Source: Nymphalis io
Lineage: Eukaryota; Arthropoda; Insecta; Lepidoptera; Nymphalidae
Direction of reading: 5' to 3'
Assembly: GCF_905147045.1 (NCBI RefSeq)
Contig: NC_065897.1
Location: 5,719,001-5,783,000 of the forward strand
DNA length: 64,000 bases
Shown: piece by piece, positions 45,986-58,777 of the stretch
Layout of the letters: each line of letters starts with the position of its first letter
How positions within the stretch are numbered: the first letter of the stretch is position 1
Made by a program: the position numbers and the translations under genes
Notes under the pieces: model-generated
What the model was told of the DNA's origin: nothing
The model's input: the letters and a program-made list of their open reading frames with translations, nothing else
Database searches by the model: none

Positions 45986-47810
45986 AATATATTTATCTGT
46001 GTTACTAATGTAATTTAATAAATAAAAAGGTTCTTATCATAAAAAATACTGATACATATATATATGAATATATATATATACTAAAGTTATTATTAAGACT
46101 TGTAACAACATTTAGCATTTATTATATTTGTTATTTTTAAATCATTTAAGATTCATCATAAATATAACAACAAACTCTCAAACAGGGATGTAATCGATAT
46201 AAAATGTCCGATTTGGATAAGGATAAGGATGTATGAATAATTTTGTACAGGTTTCAAATATGCAAAAACAATATTGAAAATTTAACTATACAATACAAAA
46301 CTACAATTACTAAGGCTTTTTTATCAGATTTTTCGATCGTTTCGGTAACATTTACGGAGCTCCATAACATCCCTCGTCTCGATGTGTTTGTTGATAAAGT
46401 ATTCATTGTTGTTTTAATATTGAATAAAGTACATTTATCGGCATTTATAAACGATACGTAGACGTCGTAATTTGTTGATAAGAAAATTGCAAGCGCCTTA
46501 CCTTAACACATGAGAAATATTTATGATATTAGAAATTCGAAATTGTGTTGGTCCAGATCAGAGTGAGGTTGCATACAATATATATATTTTTTAATTTATG
46601 TTCTTAAGATTTATTTTGAGGTAGCAACGACATATTAATGATTATATATATTAGTCCCCATGTATATTAGACACGATTTTACACTATTTAATAAAGTTGC
46701 TATATGGGCAGCTTTTTAACTCAAAAATAATCAAGCGTTGTACCGACATTCAAAAAAACCCACTTTGAATAAAATATGGAACATATTATTTATGCTTAAA
46801 ACACTCTTAGGAGATATACCTTGAAGCTTTCACTGTATAATGAACTTATAGCTGCCCGAATTTTATACCTTGCATTTTACATATCCTCATAATACCTTCC
46901 TCCTTTAATGCTCTTTTTGCTAGTGAAAACCGTATCAAAATCCATTGCGTGGCTTAGATGAAGTTAGCGGAGATACAGACAGAAGAAAACGATGGAGTTT
47001 TTAATACTATTTATATATATTATATACTTTACAAGCGATACGGATGGGTATTAGTTAATATACGATATTATTAAGCACATTTAAAAATATATTATTATCA
47101 TGTATTTACAATAAGTGCCAAATAGAGCCTTTATATCTTAACCGACCTACCTTCGGATTTAACAAAATTTTTGAAAGATGCCTATGATGGTGGAATTTTA
47201 TATCTGATTTTAAGTTACTTTCAATGAATGATTCAGAAATTGATGGCATGTTATATAATGATGTACATATATAATGTATTATATATGATAAAAGTGTGTT
47301 TATGTTTACCCTTGGTGGTGAAATATGGCTCCGTCAGGATGCATATGTCTTATGAAATTCTTTTGCATCATGTTCATACAACATCCAAACCACAAAAAAG
47401 CAGAATACAGAAAGCAGGAACAAAGAATCAAATCTTTCGCCTTGACAGTGTAATTTGCTAAGCTAATACTTTCAGGGACGAGATAAAATAGCTAAGTAAT
47501 TGATATGAAGTCTATAGGCGTCTTCTGTCCCAGAAAATGCTAAGAAGCATTTGACGGTTGTTTCTCTACTTTTCTGATAAATAACCACGAGATTCATTTA
47601 AGACTTTTAAAACGAGGTTTGGAGTATAAAATCATCAAATAAAAACACCGGTTGCACTTATTTACACATTTAACAGGAAAGTAAACAATTTGCACACTTC
47701 CTTGTTATTCTTAAACAACCAATCAAAAAAACCGGTTGTTTCAATAATACTCTTCAATTATAATTTGCCATTCATTCGACATACACCTACTTTTTTTTTC
47801 AAATCGTTAT

Positions 47811-48572
47811 ATGATGGTGGTAGCTGGAACGTAAGTTATTTAGAACTATAATTATTTGCTTATTAAAATATAAAAAATAATTAGACTCGTTTAATTATTT
47901 TCAAAAATCTTCTTACATTACCAAAATTCAGCACGTAATCTATCGACTTATTGTAATAATTATATATTTATTTATTTACATAAAAAAATATATATTTACC
48001 CTGAGAATTAAATAAGTATGTACAAATATATATATATATACTGTAAGAATCATCACCGCTTGCCTTGCGTGGAATGGTGGCAAGAATGCTATTAGCATTT
48101 CTTCTGTGAATTGCGATTCACATTCCGATCCTCTGGGCGGAAAACGATAAGTGGAGGCAACAACGGGAAATGGCTTTCAATTTATTTTTAGTATTAATTA
48201 TAAATAAAGGAAATTAAAACTTACATTAAGTTTGTAATTTAAAATATCCAAAAATCTACGGAATTGGTGCAAATATACAAGACTTACAAGCTTACTACGT
48301 ACGACGTACTAGAAAACACATATTTACCTTATATAACAATTAAAAATATGTAATCTGTTCAAACAATTTCTAAAAGGAATGTTAATAATAGAATTAAGTT
48401 TGGTACTGAAAATTTAATTTATTTTACTTTTCTTTTCAGATTTCTTATAACAGGAGCTCTTATGGTTACGCTTTATTTAGGCTTGAAATATTTAATGAAG
48501 ATGGATACTGAAATTAACGATGTACCTATTGCAAATTTTACGGGCTTAGGAATACTAAATACTGTTTCGTAA
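47811..48572 (+). CDS. Tiny single-pass membrane peptide 3 (50 residues)
   Basis: Exons 47811-47830 (20 nt from the first ATG; the next codon is also ATG) with donor GTAAGT, and 48440-48572 after a TTTTCAG acceptor, phase 2 (AC|A). The 50-residue product has a helix at about 5-25 (FLITGALMVTLYLGLKYLMK) and a short tail with sequon NFT. It follows the same plan as its neighbours: few residues before the helix, ITG near the helix start, LKY at its end, then a sequon. No function recognised. Confidence 0.58.
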
Positions 48573-48959
48573 AGTTTCTGCCTATGTTATGTAATGTAAT
48601 GAATATAAAAATGTGTTTTAATTGATTTTATAAATTCTTTTGAATATAAGCCTAAAGAATTTGATATATAAGCAGTAGCTTATCTTATTTTCTGACTTAG
48701 ATTCTGTGTTGTCGTATGTATTAAAAACGAACACTCCAATGTTGCTCTATTATTAAACTAATATAATTTATTATAAAAACTAACAATGATTATTTCAAAG
48801 CCTTTTTTGTTTTAACGATTATGATACAACTAATAAAATTAAAAATATATATATACATTTAAATCTGTAAATTACGGGATTTTAATCGCTTCCAATTTTG
48901 CCATTTATGATTTTTACCACTTTGGGCACGATTCGGTTTGATCTAAAATCTAGATGGGA

Positions 48960-49400
48960 CCCTGTGCATATGAACCCTTTTTTTTCGCTGGAAGAACGCA
49001 TTTACGCGATTCCCCCACAATTGGTATGTGGTACTCGCCGGCGCTGGAAGCATCGGAATACCCACTAAAAAACTAGCGGTACCCACACCGTTAGCGCGAG
49101 AAGAAGGTGTGCATAGCGCTTACGTCTTCTCCCTGGTCTTTTTCGGCGAAGCGGGTCAGCGGAAGTATTATTCTCACAAGCCCACTCCGCGTACTCCTTC
49201 TGCGATATGACGTTTTCGCAGAAAGAGACCATCTCCTGCCAGCACAGCTCGCTACCGATCATAGCGTTTATCACGCTTGGCAGCGAGAGGTCTTCGCCTA
49301 CAATGATCGCCAGGGAATGGCGCTGAGGTCCCCATGCAGCAAACTCAATCAGGGTGTGATGCGCCGTGTCCCAAGACAGATACCTACCGAAGATGTATAC
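48960..49400 (-). mobile_element. 3' fragment of an R1-clade-like LINE
   Basis: Minus-strand frame reads SWDTAHHTLIEFAAW and then a stretch with GSELCWQEMVSFCE and a basic RRKRPGRRRKR tail. DTAxHTLxExxAW followed by a WxxxxxFCE segment is the usual C-terminus of R1/jockey-type reverse transcriptase proteins. Only the end of ORF2 is left, so it is 5'-truncated and dead. It is far more GC-rich than its surroundings. It lies between peptide genes 3 and 4. Confidence 0.6.
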
Positions 49401-49720
49401 GAACCCTTACTCACAATACAGAAATTATTATGATTATTTATTATTATTTGTATACGTAATCCTAAATATTTACAAGTTCAACTATATGCTTATAAACTTT
49501 ATTTCGTCAACCTTATTGATTGAAATGATAACGTCATCTAATACAATAGACTCGGTTATTATTATTGTTATAATATGTCGACGGCTAATCTTCAGTTATA
49601 ATTTAGTTACCGACTTTGATTGAAAGTCGACGAAAATTATCATCACTATTATTCATATTTATTATACAGTGATTTAAATTACGTGTTTAATTAAAGTTTT
49701 TTTTAATTACTTATTTCAAT

Positions 49721-50852
49721 ATGGGCGCGGGACTGTAAGTTTATAAATAAAATTATAGTTGCTAATTATTAGTTAATAAAGATAAGATTATGGATCTTAT
49801 TTACATATTAACAATATATTGATTTCGATTTGATTGTTCTATTTGATAATTAATAGTACATTATTATACTTTGGTCATAATTAAAAATATTTAAATACGA
49901 TTAGCTTAAAATTTGTTTTTTTTTTTTACTTAAGAATAGATTATTAACGTCCTATATTAATAATTGTATCCTAAAAAAAAATCAGTTGCGTTTTCTGAAG
50001 AATTTAAAATTCGAATGAATTGATTCTTTTGAATTTATGTATTCTTTTGAGTATAATAACTTAAATTATTATTCGAACCGAATAATAGTTTTAAACATTT
50101 TTGAAAAGCTTGGAATAGTTTAGTTTTTTAAATGATTATCTATTATCATAATAATAAAATATTTTGAACCTTAAAATATTTACAATTAAAATTATGAATA
50201 TTTTTAATTACATACAATGTTTACAATTATACAATAATTACTGATAAGAAATACTTATTGTTTTCATTTAGGAGTAAAGTCACACAAGTTATTATCAGAT
50301 TAACAAAAACATTTTTTCTACAAACATGTAAAATGGCTAAATTAACAATTAACAGTCACTGTCATTATAAACCGAATTAATAAGTAATTCAAAAAAGCAA
50401 CATGTTTATTCAAAAACGTATTAATTAGCAAATTCAAACCGACAAAATGCATCTTTTTTGCTTTTCGGCAAAATGTTGCCACGATAAAAAAAAACAGAAT
50501 AATCCGGGTAAATTAAAACTATTCCGATTCATAAAAAACAAACAACTCAAATTATATATTCTTTGCCGACTTTCAAGCTAAAGTTCATTGTACTTAGTGA
50601 TATTAGAGGTCATCGTTGTACCCATTTGTGATATGATCATTTAATATGATCGCATAACAACACATTTTCATGAGTTCAAGTGTGTATTGCAGTGTACTCG
50701 TAATAGGCGCTGTTATTTTTTCCGCATTTTGGACTACAAAATTTTTAATGAATGTCTATTCGGCATCAAAAATGAAAACTGTTTTAGTACAGAATATGAC
50801 AATGTTGAATAGAACTAAGCACTACGGAGAATTTCTTGAATACACTGAATGA
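49721..50852 (+). CDS. Tiny single-pass membrane peptide 4 (57 residues)
   Basis: Exons 49721-49734 (14 nt, ATG GGC GCG GGA CT, donor GTAAGT) and 50693-50852 after a TTGCAG acceptor, phase 2 (CT|T). The 57-residue product has a helix at about 4-24 with VLVIGAVIFSAFWTTKFLM, matching WTTK in peptide 1, then a basic/polar tail with sequons NMT and NRT. The nearest poly(A) signal is AATAAA at 51036-51041. The same micro-exon could also splice to 51311-51473. An in-frame ATG at 50670 would give an unspliced alternative, but it sits before the acceptor and breaks the family pattern. Confidence 0.62.
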
Positions 50853-50924
50853 TTTAATTAATCCAAGGTATGTTCATTTGAAAAAGCTCATTTGCATCCC
50901 TTACTAAGTATATTTAGTGCTCGT

Positions 50925-51090
50925 TGCTATTTGCTAGCTTGCATAGCTGCAGATCAAGAGGTTGTGGGTTCAAATCCCGGGTATATTTTATATAAAAAGA
51001 GCAAATATCCAGTGTAGCAGTTCCGTGTCTTATGAAATAAATTAAGCGTTGGACCTGGGCCTAATCATTCATTTTAAGATGGGGGAATAG
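50925..51090 (+). repeat. Degenerate tRNA-headed SINE
   Basis: GAGGTTGTGGGTTCAAATCCCG is a clear box B; the head is decayed. Lies between the two candidate last exons of peptides 4 and 5. Confidence 0.45.
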
Positions 51091-51310
51091 AGATTGTACC
51101 TGAATACACGTTATATGACGTATTTATATACCTCCAATAATATATTACTTGCCTAAGTACGTAGTTTTAGTTAAAATAGTTATCAGGGAAAATCTTCTGA
51201 TTCTAGTTTACCATAGCAACATTTTCGTAATGTCAATGTTTTTGTTTTTTAATAATTATATTCATAATAATATTTTTTTTTAATTACTAATAATTAGTCG
51301 TAATTTTCAG

Positions 51311-51473
51311 ATTCCTGTTAACTGGCGTTTTAATGTTTGGTCTATATCTGATTACCGAAGAAATAAAAATTAAACTAGCCAAGTTTTCTGAAGACGAATA
51401 CATAGATACTTCGCAGGATGTTATTGTGAAATGGGTTACACATAATTCAAGTTTCAGTGTAAATGAATACTAA
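51311..51473 (+). CDS. Last exon of tiny membrane peptide 5, possibly alternative to peptide 4
   Basis: Acceptor TTTTCAG, one base, then an open frame of 53 codons to TAA 51471-51473. It starts FLLTGVLMFGLYL, the family helix, followed by a charged tail (KFSEDEYIDT) with sequon NSS. AATAAA at 51514-51519 lies 41 nt downstream. No ATG-bearing micro-exon with a usable donor is seen between 50853 and 51310: each ATG there soon meets a stop or lacks a GT donor. Splicing from 49721-49734 fits the phase (CT|A) and would give a 58-residue product. I infer either an alternative last exon of gene 4 or a gene whose own first exon I missed. Confidence 0.45.
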
Positions 51474-53250
51474 CTTGTTTCAAACGATGAAAGTACTTTA
51501 TTAAACATTACTTAATAAAGTATTTTTATTATATTTTTATATATTTAGTATTATTTTTAATGTAATCAATATATTTCTAAAAAATTTTAACATTTCATTA
51601 CATGGTTCAGCCAGAGAAAAGGGTTAGTTTTTTATATTAATTATAACAATAATGTACTTTGGTGAATTTATTTTTTTATTTATATTTATATACATAATTC
51701 CTACAATATAATACATTATTAAATTCTATTAAAATGACATTCGTTGTAATATTTATATATATTATGCGTATAATCTACTCAACTATTGTGTTATAAAACG
51801 ACTAAGTAAATCTTTAAATTTAAAGATCGTTAACATTCAATATAATTTTCGTAATACATAATATACGTAGGTATATAATATGAATTTATATAAAAAATAG
51901 GTAAATAAAAAAAATCGTTTATAAATGGAAACAGCCTTTGAATTTGCACAATTTTATTTAAATTCAGGTCTGTACTTTTAATTTTCTCCTATTGTTACGC
52001 TTTATAAAATATTCTTAAAACAATTTAAGAAAATTTATTTTGTTTGATTGTGATGAAATACGTGTATTTATGTATCTGTACAACTGATGAATAATTATAT
52101 GAAAACACTCAATAAAGACGATTAATATTGCAATATACAATTATTTTTTGCTGTACGTGTAATTTTGTATGCTTGCAAAATATTAATATTTTAATATTAT
52201 TTTTTTTTTAAAAATGTAAGAACCGCCAAACATTTAAATTATATAAATACTTATTGTATTAAAGCAAAAGTAAGGCAACATTTAAATGTCATCAGTGTCA
52301 ATTCAACTCTCAGTTTCATAAAAAAAAAAATTAAAACCGATTAAACCCGTAAAGAAAAAAAAATTAAGTACATTATTTAAATTAAAGAAAAATTGAAAAC
52401 GTTTCTTACATTTTACTACATAAGTGTCAAATAAGTTGACATACTTACTAATAATAAGGTACTCGTTACTACATTTAAAAGTATATTGTCAAGTCCATAT
52501 TTTCACGATTTCGGTTCTATAACAAGGTGCCGTTTTTATGCTGATGATAAAACAATACATTTCATAACTTAAATCACAGTAAATATAGTATATTCAATCT
52601 CTTCCGAAATTTAAAGTACGAATTGTGATAAAATTATATAATACGTCTGGGTTTTACCAAGTATACAATATGTGTAATGATAAATATATATAACTATAGT
52701 CGACTCCAATGGAGAAGTAAAGATAAATAAACAAATTTGAATTACAAGACACCATTGGTCGAGATCTAAAATAATCGATGGTATTCATTATGAACTTTGC
52801 AAATTGTTTGTTTATATTTATTTCTATTTTTGGAATAAATAGTATACATATTAGTTGTCATTTTTTTTTGTTTTTTAATACAATTAAAGTAATACACCAA
52901 AGATCAAATAAATATATATATTTAACATATTTAGAAGACATATTTATTCACAAAAATCAATAAAGCTTAGTATTGTGATTTCATTTAAAGTATTATCATG
53001 AGTCAATTAATATATTAAATAGAAATTGTATAATGTTCTTATCATCTAGTTGTGCAGGTACATTTAATAATATCTATTATTATACTCCTGTTTAACAGGA
53101 CCAATATTTTTCAAACCAACGATACACCTAAATTATGTCATTTTTCATTACTATAGTAATTTTCTTTTAAGCATTTGGTCCTTTTTGAAATATGAAGACA
53201 TTTTTTATTTAAGTAGAATCACCTTGTTTTTTTATAATATATTACTTTTA
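51474..53250. other. AT-rich spacer without recognisable gene
   Basis: 1.8 kb of very AT-rich sequence between the peptide array and the 3' end of lipase 2. Only low-complexity open frames are present. Confidence 0.4.
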
Positions 53251-56200
53251 TCATTTTTTTCCCTTGTTATTTTTATTTTTTGTATAAATACCGTCCATAC
53301 CCTTACCAAACGGAGATTCGCCATTTGTTGTTAAATAATACGATCCTTGAGCACTGAAAGAGAGAAAATAAGTTAGTTTATTATAAAGAAGATCCTAATA
53401 ATTTATATTAGCAATTGCGTCACATCCAATATTGTAGATTAATAAATTTAATTATTTTCGTTATTTAACTATTACGCTTATCTATTAGGGCTTTATCTAG
53501 AAATGTTGATTAGTGATTAGTTAAGCAATGCTGTGTCTTGTTTTTCAAATGTCAAATCAATGATGATAGAAAGAGAGAATTTAGTGCTTAACTGAACGCT
53601 TAACTTGTTTTCCGAAAACAAAATTTATAAGTAAGTCTAATAATTTTAAAGGAGTTCATTTGTTTGTGTACATTTTCTTTTAGCACGATAGATACATTAG
53701 GTCGTACAGGATCGAATAATGTTATAAAAAAAAAGATAGTCAAGATAACAGACTGATATAACCTCGTATCACAATCCGCTCCCATGTACACCATTCCAAC
53801 TTCTGGTGTGGGATTTTCTCTAAATTTATGATACGAATCAGCTGGTGATGCTGGAAATGCTTCTGGGTTCCGCACAGACTCAGCGTAGAATTTCCACGAC
53901 CGCCAATGGCTGCAAAGATCTGTGAAAATTTTAGTTACGTATTAATCAACTAAGTGATCCACAAGGTCCAGACAGCAAATATGAAATAATTTACGAAGCA
54001 ATTTGTCTCTTAATTTTAATTTATACTAATATAATGAAGGTGAAGAGTTTGTTTGATTTTCTTTTTTGTACGTTTTAATCTTTGGAATTGAAATTTGATA
54101 GCCCTGTTGGCATATATACAGTACGGTAACAGCCTGTTAATGTTTCACTGCTGGACTAATGCCTCCTCTCCCTTTTGAGGAGAAGGTTTGGAGCTTATTC
54201 CACCACGCTGCTCCAATGCGGGTTGGTAGAATACACATATGAATTTCAATGAAATTAGACACATGCAGGTTTCCTCACGATGTTTTCCTTCACCGTCAAG
54301 CACGAGATAAATTATAAACACAAATTAAGCACATGAAAATTCAGTGGTGCTTAACCGAGTTTGAACCCACGATCATCGGCTAAGATTCACGCGGTCTAAC
54401 CACTAAGCCAACTCGGCTTACATATATAAAGTGAGTTTATTTTCTTTATACGTTTCTCTCGGTAATTGTTGTTGAAAAAAACAGTTTAATTTACATCATT
54501 TATAGCATATAGCCTTCGCTTCAATTTAAAAACAGAACCTATTTATTACAACACCAAGGAAACGACTTATTTTTTCAATTTATAACATTTTTTATTATAA
54601 TTTTAACGATGATTATAGGCTATATAACAACATGTTACGACAACCAAGAACTGAGTCGTGATTCGCCGAAATCACGACTTTTACGATTAGCTAGTCAAGC
54701 ATATATTTGTAACTAATCGCATGATAATTTAATTTAAAATTAAATTTAAACATACATATTTTATGCTTACTATCGTCAGACAAGGGCATTGGGGCGAATC
54801 GTGGGCATCCTGGCTGGATACTCTTTCCACCGTTCGGCCAAAAGTCTGCTGTGCCAGTGCGGACAGGTGCACCGTAGCCTCCAGCATCAGTATGTATCAC
54901 ATCCACAAATTCTGCGTCCTTATCTGTGACATGATCCATTACTACACCGTCTGGATAAAAAGCGGGAAACGCTGGGTCAAGTGCTGTTACCCTAAAACAA
55001 TATACGGTACGGAATAAACGTTAAAGACGATGTTTATTTATTTATTTATAATAGGTAGACGGACTGGCAAATGGGCCATCTAATGGTAAATGGTGACTGC
55101 CACCCATAACTGTCCGTGTTGTAAGAAACATTAACCATTCCTTAAACCACAAATGCTTCACCAACCCTGGGTACTAAGACGCCTGCCTGTAATTACATCG
55201 ATTCACCCAATCTTCAAACTGGAATACAACAATACTAATTGTGCTGCTTAGCGATAGAATAAGTGGTGAATACTTACCCATATGGGCTTGCACAAGGCAC
55301 TATCGCCAAGTAAATATCTTATATAAAGTAAATAACTTTCAATAGTCGTTTTTTCGATGATATCTAGTCTTCTACGAAATAAATCATGTTCAAGTAGCTT
55401 ATTTTAAAGATCTTATAAACGTATTAAACGAAAACGTAAGTAATTGATCTCAGACGATCTGGTCGAACAGTACTTGCCCTGATAAGTGAATATTGGATCC
55501 TATCTCATGTAGATACGATTTAAACTTCCAAAGCATATTTTTTTTTAAATATATCAATGCTATCCAAAAATAATGTAGTCATCGTCGTTATTTCTATAGT
55601 TTTTTAGGTGCAGCTCAATGGAAAAATAAATAGCCTGCCCAATTATACATTAATGAACATACAATTTTTTGTTTGGAAAGACCTTGAAAAAAAACTATAA
55701 AAATATTATTCAATGTTAATTTCAGAATAATTCCAATGGAAGTGATTAGTGTTTTAATTTTTGAATCGTTACAATAGAAAATTTTCAAATTCAAGCCATT
55801 TTTTTTTAATCCAAATACAAGTTAAATAATGCCACCAAATACAAAAGTATTTTTTTGTTTTTGAAATCATGAATATTAAATACCTTTTGATAGTTTTGTT
55901 ATATTTATTTTTGAGTTCTCTCGCTAAGTAACCAGCTACGTGACTTCCAAGTGAATGTCCAATAATCTGCATTTTATCAATTTGTAGACCTGATTCTATT
56001 AGAGTATTTATATGTTCTGCGGAAGCAACACCGACCTGCGTATATAAAAATATAGTTTTACATAAGCCACATAAGGAAATACAATTATTTAGCTTGTGTT
56101 TTATGATAGGAAATAGTAATAACAAATTAATAGAATAATTACCTTTTTAGTATTTCTTGCGGCGTTAACTAAATAAGAGCCATGAGCCATATTGGACCAG

Positions 56201-58070
56201 TCTAGTAATATAATATTTGTTGCCGGTCTCGATTCTAAGTACGCATTCACCATGACCTGTAATTAGATAATAATTATATAATAATAATATTTATATAATG
56301 GATACCTTAACATTATCTGTTTTGTGTTGTTGCATGACGGCTTTAGACAATTCAAGGCTTTAGTTGGCTTACGGTACGTTTTTGAAAGGCATTCAATGTT
56401 CGAAAAATAACATTATATATGTTATACATGCGAACTCTTTTTATTAAATTTTTGATTGAGCCGTGAAAACGTAATTGATTCTGTTGACATTTGGTACGCA
56501 GTAAGTTTGAACTCTAGGACCCTAAGGTCGGACATAGGCTACTTTTTTTTATTCCTAACACCTGCGGGCGTGGGCGGAAACTTGATGTTTTTGTGTGTTG
56601 AGTAACACCAAATCAAATCCCAACAGAAAACAATAAGCTTTTACGTTAATATGCATTTAATCAAACTTTATTTTGCTAAAACTTCAAGGTGTTGCTATTA
56701 AAAAAATATATGGAATGAAATAGCTTATGCCAATCCTATTGTTTAAAATTATTTTGAAATCTTAAAATTAGAACAAAAGATTGAATTAATTATTTTGCAA
56801 TGTTGCATATTTTGCATAAACAACATTTCTCACTAAGGTTCCTAAATCTCAGAATATTAATATTAATTTAAGGTTTCTTTGGGGTTATTAAGGAAATAAA
56901 AGGCATACCTGTACACTTTCTTGCTGTGCGGTTTCTATAAAGCCATGTATGTAAAGGACGGTGGGATTACTGTTTTCGAAGCCTTTAACCTCAAGCAGTC
57001 GACTTGCTTGGCTAAGCGGTATGTCCACATATTCTTCGAATAAGTTTCTGAAAAAAAAAGTAACAGCCCGTAGAGGTCACTATTTAAATAAATGAAAGAT
57101 AGAAAGATATCTTTTTTTAGAGAATTACACTTCTGTACCTAAATTTAAATTACCTTAAAATTAACGTAATATCTAACTACACACTAACACTAACACTATC
57201 GAGCAGAGCGCCCAGTGGGAAAGGTCCCTGATTATCGCAACTCTATCTAGCAGTCATGGAATGAATGTAATTGAATATATCATTTACATATTATTACCTC
57301 CAGGCCGCGTGGATTAGCCTTTAGCGACTTAGACCTTGCCGTATTTAAAGGCTTTTATAACAAATGTATTAAGAAGAAAGATCTAGAACATAATACTTGT
57401 CTTCTTTTTTTTTGTTTTAAATGTTTCCGCCGCTTAAATCATTTTAAACGCAAACAGCAGCTTGATTCCTGTCGCGTTTAATGAATTCCACGCTTTTTTA
57501 TTCATTAAATTTTATATTTTATTTATCAAATATTAAATAATAAAATATATGTACATACCCATTATAAAAACGTAAATATATATCTTCGATTCGATTTGTT
57601 CTATCTGGTAAAATTCCTGAAAATAAAATAGAAAAACAATATTTAAAATGATCAAAATTATGAATTTAACTCATTTTATGAAAAGTCACAACTTATATTA
57701 ATGTGTTCCAGAAGGATTTGAGTTTTTACCCCCAATGCTTTTCCAATGCAAGTTGTTTCATATTTCATATAAATGTGAATTCCATCCGACACGTCATGCG
57801 AGTTTCCTTACGATGTTTACATGTTTCCTTCACCAGCGAGTAGGAGATGAATTATTAGAAACAAAATTTATATCGCATATGGATTATTTCCGCCTACTCA
57901 AATGTGTAAAACATTTATTTTTTATCAAGAAAATAAGAAGCATTAATTTATTAAATCAAAAACATACCAGGTGAAATAAAATTAAATATTCCGATTTGAT
58001 CGATATTTTTCGCGTTGGCAATAAAAAAAATATGTTGAAAAATAAAAAGAATGTTACAAAAGACGTCCAT
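53251..58070 (-). CDS. Secreted pancreatic-type lipase (lipase 2), complete
   Basis: Complete eight-exon lipase: 58070-57968, 57616-57559, 57047-56909, 56256-56143, 56035-55884, 54991-54771, 53919-53763, 53353-53251. Total 1047 nt, 348 residues, stop TGA 53251-53253. Residues 1-20 are a signal peptide. His88-Gly89 lie in the oxyanion motif IHGF. The family motif LLDWSN follows. Ser166 in GHSLG is the nucleophile, Asp194 in LDPA and His267 in CSH complete the triad. IHTDAGGYG, FWPNGG and QPGC match the neutral lipase/phospholipase A1 group. Family role: hydrolysis of acyl esters outside the cell, in gut or haemolymph. A TATATAAAT box lies at 58196-58204 on this strand and a poly(A) signal at 53204-53209. 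It is a paralogue of lipase 1. A Lepidoptera SINE lies in the intron between the last-but-two exons and another upstream of it. Confidence 0.92.
53490..53637. mobile_element. Short MITE, same family
   Basis: Contains GATTAGTTAAGCAATGCTGTG, AAATGTCAAATCA and GAAAGAGAGAA, ending ATTTATAAGTAAG. In the lipase 2 intron before the last exon. Confidence 0.5.
54128..54420 (-). mobile_element. tRNA-headed SINE, family 2
   Basis: Close match to 3694-4012 (box B read in reverse as GAGTTTGAACCC; CACGATGTTTTCC; CTCCTCTCCC). Lies in the lipase 2 intron between exons 6 and 7. Confidence 0.7.
55050..55312 (-). mobile_element. Diverged copy of the ~285-bp SINE
   Basis: Recognisable by TGGGCCATCTAATGG, CTGTAATTACATCG and GGGCTTGCACAAGGC. 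Lies in the lipase 2 intron between exons 5 and 6. Confidence 0.65.
57725..57855 (-). repeat. Degenerate family-2 SINE
   Basis: GTTTCCTTACGATGT and CTTCACCAGCGAGTAGGAGATG match the SINE middle. In the first intron of lipase 2. Confidence 0.35.
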
Positions 58071-58195
58071 TGTAGTACAATCGAATTTCATTTATCTAGA
58101 AATTTATTCTTTTTCTTTTGAATCACAGTCTTTAACTTAAAACGATCATTTGACAATATGTTCGCATGTCTAAATAACGATTTACAATTTCACTA

Positions 58196-58204
58196 ATTTA
58201 TATA
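58196..58204 (-). promoter_or_regulatory. TATA box of lipase 2
   Basis: Minus-strand TATATAAAT about 126 bp upstream of the lipase 2 start codon, which would put transcription start near 58170 and leave a 5' UTR of about 100 nt. Confidence 0.4.
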
Positions 58205-58777
58205 CTCCGATTTGTAGGTGAGTTAAAGATCTAATTCCGTATAATAGATGTATATTACTTTTGATCTATTTGACCTTAACTATGACGTCTTAAGCTGCAA
58301 TTGTAACAATCATAATCAGCTTATTATTTACTTACCTAAACATTCTCATTACATATCACAGATGATTACAACAGATAATAAAGGTAATATGACGTTGGTA
58401 GTTTTGATTAAATAAAAAAAAAATACTCCAAAAATTCGCCTTAACGTACGCTTCAAATAACGTACATTTTGTCCCCCTACTTAGAACATAAAAAAAAAGA
58501 ATATTTTCCGAAAAGATGCATTTATTCTTACGATGTTTTCCTACCCCACCGAGCATGAGATGAATTGTAAATATAAATAAACACTTGAAGAACCACTTGG
58601 TCCACGTGTAACATGTATTTGTACGCGCAATTAAATTATGTTTAATAAATAAACAAGTTAAACGATAACAAGCAACTTATAACTGGAATCGTGATTTTCA
58701 TAACACATTAATCACCAGTGGTAGTAGAGGCGTTAAATGTCAGAAACTATTAAGTGACATTCACTATTCGTACGTAT

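Noticed and set aside
46243..46461. 72-codon frame with an NLT sequon
   Set aside because: No helix of the family type and no acceptor in phase; not supported as a further array member.
49028..49433. Plus-strand frames over the GC-rich patch
   Set aside because: Antisense of the LINE fragment; the minus strand gives the recognisable protein.
51180..51310. Search for a private first exon of peptide 5
   Set aside because: ATGs between 50853 and 51310 run into stops or lack a GT donor in phase 2.
52778..52963. 61-codon hydrophobic frame
   Set aside because: T-rich low-complexity DNA; no sequon-tail layout or micro-exon like the nearby peptide genes.
54763..55017. Plus-strand frame over lipase 2 exon 6
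   Set aside because: Antisense shadow of the exon with LDPA and IHTDAGG.
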